This document shows, piece by piece, positions 6,615-7,944 of a DNA stretch of 7,944 bases. Below the pieces are notes generated by a model. It had not been told where the DNA came from and ran no database searches. It saw only the letters and a program-made list of their open reading frames with translations. A program made the translations under genes and the position numbers. Numbering within the stretch: position 1 is the stretch's first letter; the number at the start of each line of letters is the position of its first letter. This stretch comes from 2-02-FULL-38-15 sp964645555 (GTDB lineage: Bacteria; Patescibacteriota; Microgenomatia; Daviesbacterales; UBA10151): assembly GCA_964645555.1 (NCBI GenBank), contig CAZYBP010000044.1:1-7944 (forward strand), read 5' to 3'.

Positions 6615-7780
6615 CTTAACCTGGAAAGCACCTCCCCGAAAGCCTGGTCTAAGCCTACCTGTTCTGATGGTGAATAAATTCCACCACTAATCCTGACAAC
6701 CGGCGAATTGTCATCCGGCCAAATCCTACTCCTCTCAAAACCAAAACTTTGCCCTAGATCACAAAGTGAAGAAATCACCGGATGTCCCCAAAGCTTATCA
6801 GCTATTTGATAATGGCTATTATCTCCAAGATCAGTAGGTACAATGAAGAAAACTGGGGATATACCATCCGAAGAGCATGCATTCGCGTAGGCACTACCCT
6901 GATGAGATAGCAGGTTTGGGTGAACAACTGTAAATACATTTCCATCGCTTTGATTATCTAAACATGCCCGGGCAAGTCTTAAAGTATGTCTAAATATCTG
7001 CATATTTCTCAAATGATAACCCTCCGCAGTTTTAGGCATTACCTTCCTGATACTTACTGCTGCAGCAGCACTAAGCAGGGAACCTGTTCGCTGTCTTCTT
7101 TTCTTTAAACGTAATAATAAATCTGCATCATAAGTATATGCCACACCACACATTACTTCATTAAGACCAATAAACTTTGTCCCACTCTCAACACCAATAA
7201 TTCTCCTGTCAGAAACCTCCATTATTTCACCCAATGGTATACCTGTAGATGTTGGTAAAGTATTATCCAAAATAATCAATGGATCTAACTGTTGTAAAAT
7301 TGGCAACTGCAGAAACTCCTTTGTATCTAGTGTAGCCATTCCGGAACCATTGGTAACAGTTTCAAAAAACACTATCCCAGGATGTCTTGCTTTCAGTATC
7401 GCTTCTGTTTCTTCTATTGAACCAGGATCCGTTGCAAAAACAGACACTCCCCTTGAACGAAGATCATCTGATATATAATTTCCTGCCTGGCTATAATGCT
7501 GGTAACCTCTAAGTATTGTAGTTCCAACAGTAGGTCTACTAATCTCCAAAGCATCCAAAACAGCCGACATGCCAGTACCGTAAAGCAATAAATTACCTGG
7601 TCTAATCCCAAACATATCCGCTACCCTTACCTCTAATTCAGAAAGTTCTTGGGTTCCATCCCGAGGGTATAAATCTACTCCCCCAGTCTGATCTCTTTTA
7701 GCCTCCTGTGCTGCTAAAACTGCCGCTATATCAGGAAATGACGGAACTGTACTAGTTTCTTTTTCTACTATTTTTAACAT
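6611..7780 (-). CDS. PLP-dependent Cys/Met-metabolism enzyme (cystathionine gamma-synthase/lyase-like), divergent
   Basis: This 389-residue fold-type I PLP enzyme belongs to the trans-sulfuration (Cys_Met_Meta_PP) family. Visible landmarks are Y38-x-R40 in L-Y-P-R-D-G-T (cofactor-phosphate contact from the neighbouring subunit), G70-M71 in Y-G-T-G-M-S-A-V, and Y96 in Y-Q-H-Y-S-Q. Then come F-F-E-T-V-T-N, D172 in I-L-D-N-T (pairs with the pyridine nitrogen), the PLP lysine K202 in S-G-T-K-F-I-G, and R363 in V-V-R-I-S-G-G-I (carboxylate binding). The usual H-S-x-T-K-x-x-G-G-H-S-D signature is altered: Glu replaces the His and L-N-E replaces G-H-S. The exact reaction (cystathionine synthase or lyase, O-acylhomoserine sulfhydrylase, methionine gamma-lyase) cannot be assigned. 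ATG 7780 has AGGA at 7787-7790, spaced 6 bases. A SAM-I riboswitch lies directly upstream, so expression should fall when SAM is plentiful, which favours a biosynthetic role. Confidence 0.85.
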   Translation of the reverse strand: MLKIVEKETSTVPSFPDIAAVLAAQEAKRDQTGGVDLYPRDGTQELSELEVRVADMFGIRPGNLLLYGTGMSAVLDALEISRPTVGTTILRGYQHYSQAGNYISDDLRSRGVSVFATDPGSIEETEAILKARHPGIVFFETVTNGSGMATLDTKEFLQLPILQQLDPLIILDNTLPTSTGIPLGEIMEVSDRRIIGVESGTKFIGLNEVMCGVAYTYDADLLLRLKKRRQRTGSLLSAAAAVSIRKVMPKTAEGYHLRNMQIFRHTLRLARACLDNQSDGNVFTVVHPNLLSHQGSAYANACSSDGISPVFFIVPTDLGDNSHYQIADKLWGHPVISSLCDLGQSFGFERSRIWPDDNSPVVRISGGIYSPSEQVGLDQAFGEVLSRLR

Positions 7781-7798
7781 ACTTTATCCTGTCCCATT

Positions 7799-7823
7799 AA
7801 AAAACCTCTCGTAAAGAGAGGTT
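7799..7823 (-). terminator. Riboswitch-controlled intrinsic terminator
   Basis: On the minus strand the RNA AACCUCUC (7823-7816) pairs with GAGAGGUU (7810-7803) around a 5-base loop. A run of U and then AA follows. It lies between the SAM-I aptamer and the ribosome site of the PLP gene. Its 5' arm and loop are complementary to the P4/P1 3' strands of the aptamer, which gives the alternative antiterminator. Confidence 0.85.
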
Positions 7824-7838
7824 CATTTGTCCATTCGG

Positions 7839-7944
7839 ACCAAATCCTTCCCTTTACAGGGTTTGGGTTTAGCACCGTGTTTTTAAAAATCGGTTGCTGG
7901 GTAGATCAATGAGCCAAAACTCTCCCTACCACTCTTGATTGAAT
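7839..7944 (-). ncRNA. SAM-I (S-box) riboswitch aptamer
   Basis: On the minus strand the leader shows the S-box core in order: AUCAAGAG, GGUAGGGAGAG, CAGCAACC and GGUGCUAAACCC. P1 is 7944-7937 with 7846-7839: seven of eight positions pair, including two G-U wobbles, with one C-U mismatch. P2 is GGUAG (7930-7926) with CUACC (7904-7900), capped by GAG/CUC. The P2 loop UUUGG (7918-7914) can pair with CCAAA (7866-7862) as the family's pseudoknot. P3 is closed by GCAACC/GGUGC and has a short A/U top. P4 is CCCU-GUAA-AGGG (7861-7850) with a GNRA loop. The aptamer binds S-adenosylmethionine and is predicted to terminate transcription of the downstream PLP-enzyme/hydrolase operon. The promoter lies beyond the window edge, and P1 may extend past it. 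Confidence 0.93.

Noticed and set aside
7833..7846. Hairpin GUCC-GAAU-GGAC in the leader as the P4 stem of the riboswitch
   Set aside because: CCCU-GUAA-AGGG just upstream is in the right place for P4 and leaves GAUUUGGU to close P1. The GUCC/GGAC hairpin instead fits inside the antiterminator loop.
7799..7944. T-box leader (tRNA-sensing) instead of a SAM riboswitch
   Set aside because: No T-box AGGGUGGNACCGCG sequence is present, and the GCAACC and GGUGCUAAA segments plus the pseudoknot are specific to the S-box family.

Overview
The window is low-GC bacterial DNA using the standard code: TGA ends at least four of the genes and Trp is TGG. It is compact, with short gaps and two 4-base gene overlaps. 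The gene content (type II MurB tail, membrane-anchored VanW/YoaR-like protein, PfkB kinase, short Thermotoga/archaeal-type S-adenosylhomocysteine hydrolase) and the style would fit a candidate-phyla-radiation (Patescibacteria) genome or another deep-branching low-GC lineage. That placement is a guess, because no rRNA or other marker is present.

Layout. The window opens with the 3' end of murB (+). A perfect 34-base palindrome follows and forms the shared 3' end between murB and a convergent minus-strand pair: an anchored family-1 solute-binding protein followed by a small YqfO/NIF3-insert-like (COG3323) protein. A 113-base gap then separates this pair from a divergent VanW-domain gene. The gap is built largely of degenerate 7-base repeats, and the same repeat continues into the first codons of the VanW gene. 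Downstream on + lie a PfkB-family (probably adenosine/nucleoside) kinase and ahcY, overlapping by ATGA. Converging on ahcY is a minus-strand pair, also overlapping by ATGA: a divergent Cys/Met-metabolism PLP enzyme and a small RBBP9/YdeN-like serine hydrolase.

The main discovery is at the right edge. The leader of the PLP-enzyme operon is a SAM-I (S-box) riboswitch on the minus strand. P1, P2, P3 and P4, the loop pseudoknot, the GCAACC and GGUGCUAAA core segments, an intrinsic terminator and a competing antiterminator can all be traced by eye. The predicted logic is the usual one: high SAM stabilises P1, frees the terminator and turns the operon off.

Together the right half forms a small SAM-metabolism neighbourhood. 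AhcY splits S-adenosylhomocysteine into adenosine and homocysteine, the kinase can remove adenosine, and the PLP enzyme acts on sulfur amino acids under direct SAM control. The hydrolase is the unexplained partner.
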